A program made the translations under genes and the position numbers. A stretch of DNA of 64,000 nt from Streptomyces parvus (GTDB taxonomy: Bacteria > Actinomycetota > Actinomycetes > Streptomycetales > Streptomycetaceae), in assembly GCF_014648875.1 (NCBI RefSeq), contig NZ_BMRY01000003.1, positions 682,001 to 746,000 of the forward strand, read 5' to 3'. The notes beneath the pieces are model-generated. The model was given only the letters and a program-made list of their open reading frames with translations, was not told the origin of the DNA and searched no databases. Positions 1 through 8,900 of this stretch are shown here, in pieces (the stretch's first letter is position 1; each line of letters opens with the position of its first letter).

Positions 1-1065
1 CGAGCAGTAGTGGATGCCGAAGCCGAAGCTGAGGTGGGCCGGCTTGTGCCGGTCGAGATCCAGCCGGTCCGGGTGGTCGGGGAACTGGTCCGTGTCGCGG
101 TTGGTCGACATCACGCTGATGACGACGACCTCACCGGCGGGGACGGTCACCCCGCCGATCTCGACCGGTTCGGTGGTGACCCGCTGTAGCGCGTTGCTGA
201 TCGGGCCGACGTACCGGATGAGTTCGTCCATCGACTTGCCCCAGCGGCCGGGCTCCGCCAGCAGCTGGGACCGCTCCGCCGGATGGGTGAGAAGGGCGGC
301 CATGACCCCGCCGAGCAGGCTGGCGGTGGTGTCGTTGCCGCCGGTCATCAGCGCGAAGCCGGTGGACAGGATCTCGGTGCCGGTCAGCCGGCGTTCCGGG
401 TCGGCGTGGATGAGCGCGGAGAGGAGGTCGTCGCCCGGCTCCCGGCCCTTGCGTTCGATGAGCTCGGACATGTACGTCGACAGCTCCTGGATGCTGCGGT
501 CCAGAACCCCGGAGCCGTCCGTGGGGGAGTACGTGCGCAGGGCGGCCGACCAGCGCAGGAAGTCGGGCCAGGCGTCGGCGGGTACGCCCATCAGCTCGGC
601 GATCGTGATGACGGGCAGCGGGTCGGCGTAACCGGCGATCAGATCGGGGCGGGGGTGTGCCGCCAGCCGGTCCAGCAGCTCGTCGGCGATCTCCTCGACG
701 CGCGGCCGCAGCGCTTCGGCCCTGCGCGGGGTGAAGGCGAAGCTGATCGCCCGGCGCAGCGGTGTGTGGCGCGGCGGCTCCAGATTGGCGAGGTGGTTCG
801 CCTCCTCCGGTGGAGGGGTCATCGGCCGTCCGGTCCGCTTCGACATCAGCTCGTAGTGCACATGGATGTCGCGGCTCAGCCGGGGGTCGGCGAGCGCGTC
901 CTTCGCGTCGTCGTACCGGGTCACCACCCAGACACGGTCCCCGCCCGGCATGGACAGCTCGCGTACGGGGCTCTCGCGCCGCACGTACTCCAGGATCGGA
1001 TAGGGGTCCTGCGTGAAGTCGTTGGTGAGCATCCAGTACTTGGAGAGTGTCCGCGTGCCTGCCAT
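1..1065 (-). CDS. cytochrome P450, C-terminus cut by window edge
   Basis: Reading the minus strand from the ATG at 1065 gives 355 codons with no stop, so the gene continues past base 1. The P450 landmarks are visible: an oxygen-binding I-helix GGNDTT, the ExxR motif as ELIR, and the start of the haem loop FGFGIHYC ending at the window edge. A good ribosome site (GGAGGA) sits 6 nt upstream of the start. The family is soluble bacterial P450s that hydroxylate or couple small molecules or carrier-bound amino acids using ferredoxin electrons. The gene diverges from the MacB-type exporter, which fits a tailoring gene at the left side of the cluster. The substrate cannot be deduced. It is one of three P450s in the window. 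Confidence 0.9.
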   Translation of the reverse strand, partial: MAGTRTLSKYWMLTNDFTQDPYPILEYVRRESPVRELSMPGGDRVWVVTRYDDAKDALADPRLSRDIHVHYELMSKRTGRPMTPPPEEANHLANLEPPRHTPLRRAISFAFTPRRAEALRPRVEEIADELLDRLAAHPRPDLIAGYADPLPVITIAELMGVPADAWPDFLRWSAALRTYSPTDGSGVLDRSIQELSTYMSELIERKGREPGDDLLSALIHADPERRLTGTEILSTGFALMTGGNDTTASLLGGVMAALLTHPAERSQLLAEPGRWGKSMDELIRYVGPISNALQRVTTEPVEIGGVTVPAGEVVVISVMSTNRDTDQFPDHPDRLDLDRHKPAHLSFGFGIHYCS

Positions 1066-1322
1066 GTCCGTCCTCCGGGCTGTGGGCGGGGTTGTCGGCC
1101 CGTCGTCGGGACGGTAGGTGAGCTCGCCCTTTCGGCGCATGCCTGGTTCCAAGAGTTCGAAGCGCGGGCGCGCGGGGGCGGCGTGCCCCGGATGCTCTCT
1201 GCCGAACGGTAGATGTGACGGGGCACTGCCCGCTCCTAGGCTTCGAGCGATCGCCGGGCATGGTGCACAGTGCTCCGGATCTCGACAGCCCGTGACACAG
1301 CCCGTTGGGGAGAGTGAACCGC
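1066..1322. promoter_or_regulatory. divergent intergenic region, P450 / ABC exporter
   Basis: About 257 bp separates two divergently read genes, so it should contain promoters for both. I see no convincing -10/-35 pair or operator palindrome. The only clear element is a GGGGAG ribosome site at 1307-1312 that favours the GTG start at 1323. Confidence 0.4.
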
Positions 1323-2087
1323 GTGAGCGCGACGATGACGACGGAGCGGCAAGTAGCCGCTCGAGCCGTGAAAGTGGAGAAGTTGTACGGCGAGGGGGAG
1401 GCGCAGGTAGCCGCCCTCCGCGGGGTGGACATAGAGATCGTCCGGGGTGAGTTCACCGCCATCATGGGGCCCTCGGGCTCCGGCAAGTCCACGCTGATGC
1501 ACTGTCTGGCCGGCCTGGACGTGGTCACATCGGGCGAGGTCTTCGTCGGTGACCAGCAGGTGAGCGGCATGTCCGAGAAGAACCTCACCCAGCTCCGCCG
1601 GAGCCAGATCGGCTTCATCTTCCAGCAGTTCAACCTGCTGCCGACGCTGACGGCGGAGGAGAACATCCTGCTGCCGCTGGCGATCGCCGGCCGCAAGCCC
1701 TCCAAGGACTGGTTCGACCGGGTCATCGACACCGTGGGTCTGGCCGAGCGGCTGAACCACCGGCCGACCGAGCTGTCCGGCGGTCAGCAGCAGCGTGTGG
1801 CGTGCGCACGCGCTCTCGTGTCCCAGCCGGACGTCATCTTCGCGGACGAGCCCACCGGGAACCTGGACTCCACGTCGGGTACGGATGTGCTCAAGTTCCT
1901 GCGGGACTCGGTCCGTTCGCTGGGACAGACGATCGTCATGGTCACGCACGACCCGAGCGCGGCGGCGTACGCGGACCGGGTGGTGTTCCTCGCCGACGGC
2001 CGGATCGTCAACGAGCTCAGGGACCCGACGGCGGACACCGTGCTGGACGCGATGCGGAAGCTCGATGGCCGCGAGCGGGTGGCGTGA
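1323..2087 (+). CDS. ABC transporter ATP-binding protein, MacB/LolD type
   Basis: A 254-residue nucleotide-binding protein with Walker A GPSGSGKST, signature LSGGQQQRVACARAL, Walker B VIFADEPTGNL and switch-histidine VTHD. The preceding FQQFNLLP loop is typical of the MacB/LolD/FtsE group, which pairs with FtsX-fold permeases rather than classic twelve-helix exporters. I chose GTG 1323 because GGGGAG lies about 10 nt upstream; TTG 1305, GTG 1314 and ATG 1335 are alternatives. Its stop overlaps the permease start (TGATG), indicating translational coupling. Role by inference: it energises efflux of, or self-protection from, the peptide product at the membrane. Confidence 0.92.
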   Translation: MSATMTTERQVAARAVKVEKLYGEGEAQVAALRGVDIEIVRGEFTAIMGPSGSGKSTLMHCLAGLDVVTSGEVFVGDQQVSGMSEKNLTQLRRSQIGFIFQQFNLLPTLTAEENILLPLAIAGRKPSKDWFDRVIDTVGLAERLNHRPTELSGGQQQRVACARALVSQPDVIFADEPTGNLDSTSGTDVLKFLRDSVRSLGQTIVMVTHDPSAAAYADRVVFLADGRIVNELRDPTADTVLDAMRKLDGRERVA

Positions 2088-4627
2088 TGCTGAAGGCGAC
2101 GCTGAAGAGCCTGCTCTCGCGCAAGCTGCGGCTCATCCTCTCGGGTCTGGCCGTGGTGCTGGCCGTGATGTTCGTGTCCGGGTCCATGGTCATCCGGGAC
2201 ACGCTCGGCCGGTCCATCGACGCGCAGTTCGCCGGAGCCTATGACGACACCGATCTCCAGGCGTCGCTCAAGCCGAAGGTGGACGCGGACGTCGGCGACT
2301 CCGAGGTCGTCCCCGTGACCGACGCGGCTGCCGTCGAGCGGGTCTCCAAGGTCTCCGGTGTCGAGCGCGCCCGCGGGGTCGTCCAGGCCGAGGGCGCCCG
2401 TGTCCTGGGCAAGGACGGCAAGCTGGTGCCGAGCACCGGCGGTCCGCGGTACGGCGAGAGCTGGCGCGGGGAGAGCGATCTGATCGCCCTGCGTTCCGGC
2501 CACGAGCCGCGTACGGAATCGGAAGTGGCGATCAACGCCGGACTGGCCGAGAAGGCCGGCTTCAAGGTCGGCGACCGGATCCAGGTGCTGACCACCGAGC
2601 CGCAGAAGACCTTCACCGTGGCCGGCGTGTTCGGTTACTCGGGCGACCGGGACGCCATCGGCGGCGAGCAGACGGTGGCGTTCACCGAGCCGGTGGCCCA
2701 GGAGCTGATGACGGGTACGCCGGGAGGATTCACCGGCATCACCGTCGACACGGCCTCGGGCGCGTCGGTCGCCGCGGTGAAGACCGCGATCGGCAAGGAA
2801 CTGGGCGACACCTTCCGGGTCGCGACCGGGGAGGAGCTCTCCAAGAAGGCGTCCGACAAGTCGCGTGGCGTCCTCGATCTGATGAGCCAGCTGCTGCTGG
2901 GATTCGCCGCGGTCGCGGTGCTCGTCGGTGTCTTCCTCATCGTCAACACCTTCTCGATCATCATCGCGCAGCGCATGCGGGAACTCGCCCTGCTGCGGGC
3001 GCTGGGGGCCAGCCCCCGCCAGGTGATCGGTTCGGTGCTCCTGGAGTCCTTCGTGGTCGGCCTCGTCGCCTCGGCGATCGGGCTGGCGGCCGGTGTCGGG
3101 ATCGGCGCGCTCGGCGCGAGCATGCTGGCCGGCAGTACTGACGGTCTCAAGGTGGCGCCGCTGGGCGTGCCGGCGAGCGCCGTGATCACCGCTTTCGCGG
3201 TCGGCATCCTGGTGACCATGTTCTCCGCGCTCTTCCCGGCGCTGAAGGCGGCGAAGGTCGCCCCGATCTCGGTCATCCGCGCGGCCGTCAACCCGGAGGG
3301 CAAGCACCGCAAGCAGACCTGGACCGGTGGGATCCTGTTCGGGCTCGGCATCCTCATGCTGGCGCTGGGCCTCTTCGGATCCAGCGGCATCGCACTGATC
3401 CTGACCGGTGTGCTCTTCACCTTCGTCGGGGTCGCGCTCCTCACCCCGCTGTTCAGCCGCCCCACGGTCTGGGCGCTGGGCGCCCTGTTCGCCCGGTCGC
3501 TGCCCGGGCAGCTGGGCCGGCGCAACTCGGCGCGCAATCCGCGGCGTACCGCGGTGACCGCCTCGGCGATGATGATCGGCGTCGCGCTGGTCACCGCGAT
3601 CAGCACGGTGGCCGTCTCGTCGGAGAACAGTGTCACCGACGAGCTCTCCCGCGACCTCAAGGCCCAGCTCGTGGCCATGGGCGAGGGCGGTTCGGCGGCC
3701 TCCGCGACCATCGACCCGGCCGCGCTGACCGCCGTCGGCGAGGTGAGCGGCGTCAAGAACGTCGCCGCCGCGATGCTCGACTCGGGCAAGGTCGGCAAGG
3801 AGGCCGCGGGCGTCGCCTCCTGGCAGGACTGGGGGAAGGCGCGGGAAGTCCTGGGCCTGAAGGGCGACAAGGGGAACATCGACTCGCCGGGCGACGGCGA
3901 GGTCGTGATGAACACCGCCACCGCGAAGAGCCACGACCTCAAGACCGGTGACAAGGTCGTCGTCCAGCTCCAGCGCGGCGAGCCGCACACCTACGTGCTG
4001 GCGGGAACCTTCAAGGACTCGAACCTGGCCAACAGCGTGGTCGTCCCGTGGGCCGACGCGCAGACCGGATTCCGCAACAAGCTGCCTTCGCAGGCCTTCT
4101 TCCAGCTGGAGGACGGCGCCAAGACGGCCGCGGTGCAGTCGGAGATCGAGGGGCTCCTCAAGGACAGCCCCGAGGTGTCGGTGCAGACCAAGTCCGATGT
4201 CATCGGGCAGTTCAGCCAGGGGTTCGCGATGATGCTCACGGTGGTCCAGGCCCTGCTGGGCGTGGCCATGCTGATCGCGGTGCTGGGCATCATCAACACC
4301 CTGGCCCTCTCGATCCTGGAGCGGACGAAGGAGATGGGCGCGCTGCGGGCCATCGGCCTCAGCCGCGGCCAGACGGTCCGTATGATCATGACGGAGTCAG
4401 TGGTGATCTCACTGTTCGGCGCGGTGCTCGGCATCGCGGTCGGCGGGCTGCTCGGACTGGCCGTGGCCCATGCCATGAAGGACCAGGGTGTCAGCCAGCT
4501 GTCACTGCCCTGGACGCAGATGATCGCCTATCTGATCGGCGCGATGGTCGTCGGCGTCATCGCCTCGCTGGCTCCGGCCCGCCGTGGCGCCCGTCTGAAC
4601 GTGCTGAGGGCTATCGGGCACGAATAG
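2087..4627 (+). CDS. ABC transporter permease, FtsX/MacB-like (two FtsX domains)
   Basis: An 846-residue membrane protein. One N-terminal helix (about residues 17-37) is followed by a large extracytoplasmic domain and a first FtsX block of three helices (about 265-400) bearing the ALLRALGAS motif. A central helix pair and a second external domain follow, then a C-terminal FtsX block with GALRAIGLS. This duplicated layout of about ten helices is the usual Gram-positive form of MacB-type permeases. It overlaps the ATPase by 1 nt and surely forms a complex with it. In antibiotic clusters such systems commonly export or sense the peptide; that role here is inferred. A perfect hairpin lies 31 nt after the stop. 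Confidence 0.9.
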   Translation: MLKATLKSLLSRKLRLILSGLAVVLAVMFVSGSMVIRDTLGRSIDAQFAGAYDDTDLQASLKPKVDADVGDSEVVPVTDAAAVERVSKVSGVERARGVVQAEGARVLGKDGKLVPSTGGPRYGESWRGESDLIALRSGHEPRTESEVAINAGLAEKAGFKVGDRIQVLTTEPQKTFTVAGVFGYSGDRDAIGGEQTVAFTEPVAQELMTGTPGGFTGITVDTASGASVAAVKTAIGKELGDTFRVATGEELSKKASDKSRGVLDLMSQLLLGFAAVAVLVGVFLIVNTFSIIIAQRMRELALLRALGASPRQVIGSVLLESFVVGLVASAIGLAAGVGIGALGASMLAGSTDGLKVAPLGVPASAVITAFAVGILVTMFSALFPALKAAKVAPISVIRAAVNPEGKHRKQTWTGGILFGLGILMLALGLFGSSGIALILTGVLFTFVGVALLTPLFSRPTVWALGALFARSLPGQLGRRNSARNPRRTAVTASAMMIGVALVTAISTVAVSSENSVTDELSRDLKAQLVAMGEGGSAASATIDPAALTAVGEVSGVKNVAAAMLDSGKVGKEAAGVASWQDWGKAREVLGLKGDKGNIDSPGDGEVVMNTATAKSHDLKTGDKVVVQLQRGEPHTYVLAGTFKDSNLANSVVVPWADAQTGFRNKLPSQAFFQLEDGAKTAAVQSEIEGLLKDSPEVSVQTKSDVIGQFSQGFAMMLTVVQALLGVAMLIAVLGIINTLALSILERTKEMGALRAIGLSRGQTVRMIMTESVVISLFGAVLGIAVGGLLGLAVAHAMKDQGVSQLSLPWTQMIAYLIGAMVVGVIASLAPARRGARLNVLRAIGHE

Positions 4628-4658
4628 GAGAAATCTTCTCGACCACAGGCCGAATGAT

Positions 4659-4685
4659 GTCCCTCGGGGAAGGTGCCCGAGGGAC
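4659..4685 (+). terminator. hairpin terminator after the MacB-type exporter
   Basis: A perfect 10-bp stem, GTCCCTCGGG (4659-4668) with CCCGAGGGAC (4676-4685), around a 7-nt loop. There is no long T-run, as is common in Streptomyces. Confidence 0.7.
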
Positions 4686-4850
4686 CTTCGGCATGCCTGA
4701 AACAGCCGAATCGCGCCGATTGCAGCTTCCTGCATCCCCCATTGCCTACCCACTTTGACTGCGTTGATATGGAGGCGAATTCATTGGTGCCGGCGCCTGG
4801 CGTCGGAACGCGGTGAGCCGGCTTGCGGCTCGCCGGAGACAGGGGGACAG

Positions 4851-5105
4851 ATGCACGAGCGGGAGTTCCGGGCTTTTGTATCCATAGCGGAGATCGGCCG
4901 CATGGATCAGGCTGCGAAGGTACTGGGGTATTCGCAGCCGGCCGTCAGCTACCAGATCAAGTGCCTGGAGCAGATGCTGGGTACGAAGCTCTTCACCCGG
5001 GACTCCACAGGGGCGCGGCTCACCAGGGAGGGGCGCATGATCCTCCCGTCCGCCCGTGCCGTGCTTGCCCTCATCGACAGCATGAAGGGCGTCTGCGCGG
5101 CCTGA
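4851..5105 (+). CDS. small LysR-type DNA-binding protein without effector domain
   Basis: Only 84 residues from the ATG at 4851, which follows an AGGGGGACAG ribosome site. The protein matches the N-terminal winged helix of LysR regulators: FRAFVSIAEIGRMDQAAKVLG, then SQPAVSYQIKCLEQMLGTKLF and a TREGRMILPSA linker start. Full-length LysR proteins are about 300 residues; here the stop comes right after the linker helix, so the co-inducer domain is absent. The gene is not obviously decayed, since it has a good start and a strong hairpin follows, so it may act as a free DNA-binding or dimerising regulator of the cluster. Regulation of specific promoters is inference. Confidence 0.75.
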   Translation: MHEREFRAFVSIAEIGRMDQAAKVLGYSQPAVSYQIKCLEQMLGTKLFTRDSTGARLTREGRMILPSARAVLALIDSMKGVCAA

Positions 5106-5111
5106 CGGAGG

Positions 5112-5143
5112 GGGCTCCGGGCCGGTGGTCCGGCCCGGAGCCC
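5112..5143. terminator. bidirectional hairpin between convergent regulators
   Basis: A perfect 14-bp stem, GGGCTCCGGGCCGG (5112-5125) with CCGGCCCGGAGCCC (5130-5143), and a TGGT loop. It sits between the LysR-like stop at 5105 and the response-regulator stop at 5147, so it can end both transcripts. Confidence 0.8.
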
Positions 5144-5146
5144 AGG

Positions 5147-5797
5147 TCAGTCGGGCCGGATGTTCTCCCAGACCCAGGCCGCGATGCCGACACGGTTACG
5201 GACGTCGAGTTTGCGCTGGATGTTGGCGACATGGGTCTTGGCGGTGCCGGAGGAGATGAACAACTCCGCTCCGATCTCCGCGTTGGTGAGGCCCTTGGCG
5301 ACGAGCCGGGCGATTTCGATCTCACGCTCGGTGAGAGCCTCGGCCGGCTGCTTGCCCCGGTTCTGGTCCCGTCCCTGAAGGTGTTTCAGCAGTTTCACGG
5401 TCACCGACGGGCTGATCATCGTGTCGCCCGCCATCGCGGCGCGGACCGCCTCCACGAGCAGGGCGGGCCCCGACCGCTTCAGCAGGAATCCGCAGGCGCC
5501 GTGACGCAGGGCGGCATGGACGTACTCGTCCAGGTCGAAAGTGGTCACGACGATGACGCGGACCGGGTTCTCCACCTGGGGTCCGGCGAGCAGACGGGTG
5601 ACCTCCAGGCCGTCCATCCGCGGCATACGGATATCCGCCAGGACGACGTCGGGACGTAGCTTCGCGGCCAGTTCGACGGCCTGCAATCCGTCGACGGCCT
5701 CACCGACAACCTCCATGTCCGGTTGGGAGTCGAGGATCAGCCGGAATCCGACTCGGACTGATTCCTGGTCGTCTGCGAGAAGTATGCGGGTGGTCAC
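5147..5797 (-). CDS. NarL/LuxR-family response regulator
   Basis: A 216-residue regulator. The receiver domain has the acidic pair D9-D10, a phospho-acceptor Asp55 in VLADIRMP and a downstream Lys in GFLLKRSG. The C-terminal LuxR helix-turn-helix reads LTEREIEIARLVAKGLTNAEIG and continues into TAKTHVANIQRKL. I chose GTG 5797 because the receiver domain begins right there and the length is then typical; the upstream sequence has no clear ribosome site, so the start is uncertain. No kinase gene is adjacent. The only kinase in the window is at 57303-58541 and is of the HisKA_3 class that normally pairs with NarL regulators, so they may be partners (inference). Confidence 0.88.
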   Translation of the reverse strand: MTTRILLADDQESVRVGFRLILDSQPDMEVVGEAVDGLQAVELAAKLRPDVVLADIRMPRMDGLEVTRLLAGPQVENPVRVIVVTTFDLDEYVHAALRHGACGFLLKRSGPALLVEAVRAAMAGDTMISPSVTVKLLKHLQGRDQNRGKQPAEALTEREIEIARLVAKGLTNAEIGAELFISSGTAKTHVANIQRKLDVRNRVGIAAWVWENIRPD

Positions 5798-5960
5798 AAT
5801 CAATACCGTAGCCGCCGGTGGCACTGCGTAGCCACCGGATCGCGTATTCAAAGATTCTCTGCGGGCTATGGGCCGGATACCGCTGTTCGGCAGTATCGCG
5901 ACAGATACCTCTCGACCGCCGTACGCGGTGCGTTTTCCTACGAGGAGTGGTGGGGTGGGC
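5798..5960. promoter_or_regulatory. divergent intergenic region, response regulator / Rhs protein unit
   Basis: 163 bp between the response regulator (-) and the Rhs-like gene (+). It should hold promoters in both directions. I could not identify defined promoter hexamers. A GAGGAG ribosome site lies near 5942-5947, upstream of the Rhs ATG. Confidence 0.35.
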
Positions 5961-8900
5961 ATGGCTCACAGCAGAAGGCTCGGAGCGGCCGTGGCGAGCG
6001 GGGCGGCAGTCTCCCTCGCAATCGCGCTGCTCGGCTCCGAGACGCCGGTGTCGGCGCGGGAGGGAGGTGCGCACGATGTGGCTCTGCTGCCGGCCGTGTC
6101 CGGGTCCCCGGTCCAGGCGGCCTGGCCCGACGGCGTGTTCGGCGCGGCGCCGAAGGCCTCAGGCGGTCCCGCGGCGCGGGCAGCCGGGCCCCGGGACGGG
6201 GCGGTCCTGACGGACACGCGTCCCGAGCTGGCCGTCGAACGGACCAAGGGCGCCCGGGCGTACGAGTTCGTGATCGGCACGGGCGCGGACCCGCGCACCG
6301 GCCAGGTGACCTCCTCCGGGTGGATCTCGCAGCCCCGCTGGAAGGTGCCCGCCGGTCTGCTGAAGGACGCCGGGGAGTACCGGTGGACCGTGCGGGTCCG
6401 GCACCACGACGGCCGTGCCGGCGCCGACGCCCCGGCCAGGTCCTTCACCGTCGACCAGCGCCTCGTCGGCGCGGAGGCGGGCCCCTCGCCGACGGACACC
6501 CTCGGCCCCGTGACGGTCAACCTCGCCACCGGCAATGTGAGCGCCTCCGTCAACACCGCGCAGGTCCCCACCGGCGCGGGCCAGCTCGGCGCCACCTTCA
6601 GTTACAACTCGCAGGCCGTGGCCGACTCCGGCCTGACCGGCTCGTACTTCCCGGGTGACTCGGCGACCGGAATCGGCGCCGAGGAGCGTCCCGCCGCCGT
6701 GCGCACCGACGCCCGGATCGGCTTCCGCTGGGGTGCCGAGGCCCCCTACCCGGAGGCCGACGCGGACTCCCCCTTCCGCGTGCGCTGGACCGGAAAGCTG
6801 CGGGTGCCGGACCACGGAAGGTACCGGCTGGGCGGCGCGCACGACGGCGGGCTGCGGATCTGGCTCGACGGAAAGCTGGTGCTGGACGACTGGGACGGTA
6901 CCGCCGCCACGGGCGCCGGCGCGTCCTACGGCAAGGCGCTCACGCTCCGTGCCGGGCGTACGCATGACCTCAAGGTCGAGTACCGGCGTACCGACGCCGG
7001 CGGAGAGGTCGGACTCTGGGCCCGCCGGGGCGGCCGTGCCGTCGCCGTGCCGGCCTCGTGGCTCTCGCCGTCCGGCTCCGTGCTGCCCCCGGGCTGGACC
7101 GTGACGCCCGCCGCCGAGGGCGGGGCGACCGCCGGTGCGGCCAACTCCGTCCAGGGCCCCGGGTCCGCCGCGGCCGCTCCCGGAGCCGAGGCCGACCGCG
7201 GCCAGGAGGGCGCGCCCGCGACCGGGAGCGCTGCGCCGGACACCGCCGGGATGCGTGCCGCCAAGGGCGGGAGCAAGGACAAGGACAAGGGCAAGGACGA
7301 ACAGGTCCCCGAGTCCGGTCCGGACGCCCAGACCGGTCTGATCAAAGCGGCCGAGGAGCAGGGGCTGACCTTCTCCTACGCGGGCAGCGCCGAGTGCGCG
7401 GACAAGGCGGCACCGGCCGGCTTCGTCTGCGCGGTCGCGGTGCCGGGCGCCGGGACGACGCAACTGCACTACCGCGAGGGCAAGCTGACCCGGTTCGAGA
7501 ACCCGGGAGCGGAGAAGACCGACCTGGGATTCAGCGCCGACCACCGGCTGACGGCGGTACGCACCCCGCTGATGATGGACTGGATCGCCGTGGACCCCGC
7601 CCGGCGGGACTCGAAGGCGGCCCAGTACCGCGTCGACTACTCCCGGGGCGGCCAGTTCCCGAAGAGTGTCACGGGCCCCGAGCCCACCGGATTCGCCACC
7701 GGTGACCCCAGGAGCCCGCGGCACGCGTACACCTTCCGCACGGGCGGCGCCGATGTGCGGGTCGCCGGGGTGGACACCCCGCGCCGCACCACGCACGACG
7801 CCTCCGGCCGGCTGCTGACCGACACCGACGCGACCGGGCGCACCGTGCGCACGGCGTGGACGCCCGCGGACCAGGTCGCGTCGCGCACCGACGCGGCGGG
7901 GCTCGTGACGACCACGGTGTACGACGAGAACACCGGGCAGCCCTCGGGGACGTACGGGCCGGGGCCGGCCAAGTGCTTCGGTCCCGACCTGACCCCGGTG
8001 AGCCCGGCGCCCGCCGGCTGTGCGCGGATCCCGGCCGAGACGACGACCCTCGGGCCCACGGGCATCACCACCGTCCGCGCCGACAGCGACGGGGTTCCCG
8101 AGCGGGTCGTGGAGAACCGCTTCAACGCGATGGGCATCCCGGACACCACCGTCGTGGACCCCAAGGGCCTGGCCCTGGCGACCACCATGGAGTTCGACGA
8201 GACCTTCCGGCCCGTCGCGCAGAAGCTGCCGAGCGGCGCCAAGCGGACGTACGAGTTCCATGGCCCGGACGAGCGGGTCGACAACCCCTGCACGCCCGAG
8301 AACGACCCGGCTCCCCAGCGCGGCCTGCCCAAGTCCGTGAGCTCCGCCGTTCCGGGCGCCGGAAAGACGCCGCGGGCGGAGAAGTTCGTCTTCAACGCCA
8401 GGGGACTGCCCGCCGCCGTCAACTTCGGCGGGGGTGACTGGACCTGTGTCACCTACGACGACCGCGGCCGCATCTCCAAGATGTTCATCCCCGGCAACGA
8501 TGCGCTGGCCGAGCGCACGGTCGTCTACGACCTCGCGATCGGCGGCGACCCCCTCCTCGGCGGCTCGACCGAGCCGGACCACACCGTGCGGATCCGCACG
8601 GACCTGCTGGGCCGCGCGATCGAGTTCACCGACACCTACGGCACCCGCACCGAGACGTTCTTCGACCGGGCGGGCCGGCCGGTGACCGAGAAGGTGACGC
8701 CGCCGAACCACCGCGACGCGGCGCAGATCAAGCGGACGCGCTACGACGCCGCGGGCCGGGTGCTCTCCGTCGAACTGGACGGCAGGAGCCTGGCGAGGAC
8801 GGAGTACGACGCGGGCGGCCGGCTCGCCGGTGTGCGGTACGGCAACGCGACCCGGCTGACCGTCGGGCGTGACGAGGCCGGCCGGATCGTGGCGAAGAAC

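Noticed and set aside
131..1732. Long minus-strand open frame across the exporter start
   Set aside because: It runs through the P450 and ABC ATPase in other frames, has low-complexity Arg/Pro/Gly composition and no domain; a high-GC shadow.
4628..4850. tRNA, attachment site or integrase signature in the gap before the small LysR gene
   Set aside because: Only the hairpin at 4659-4685 is recognisable; no cloverleaf, duplicated site or recombinase gene.
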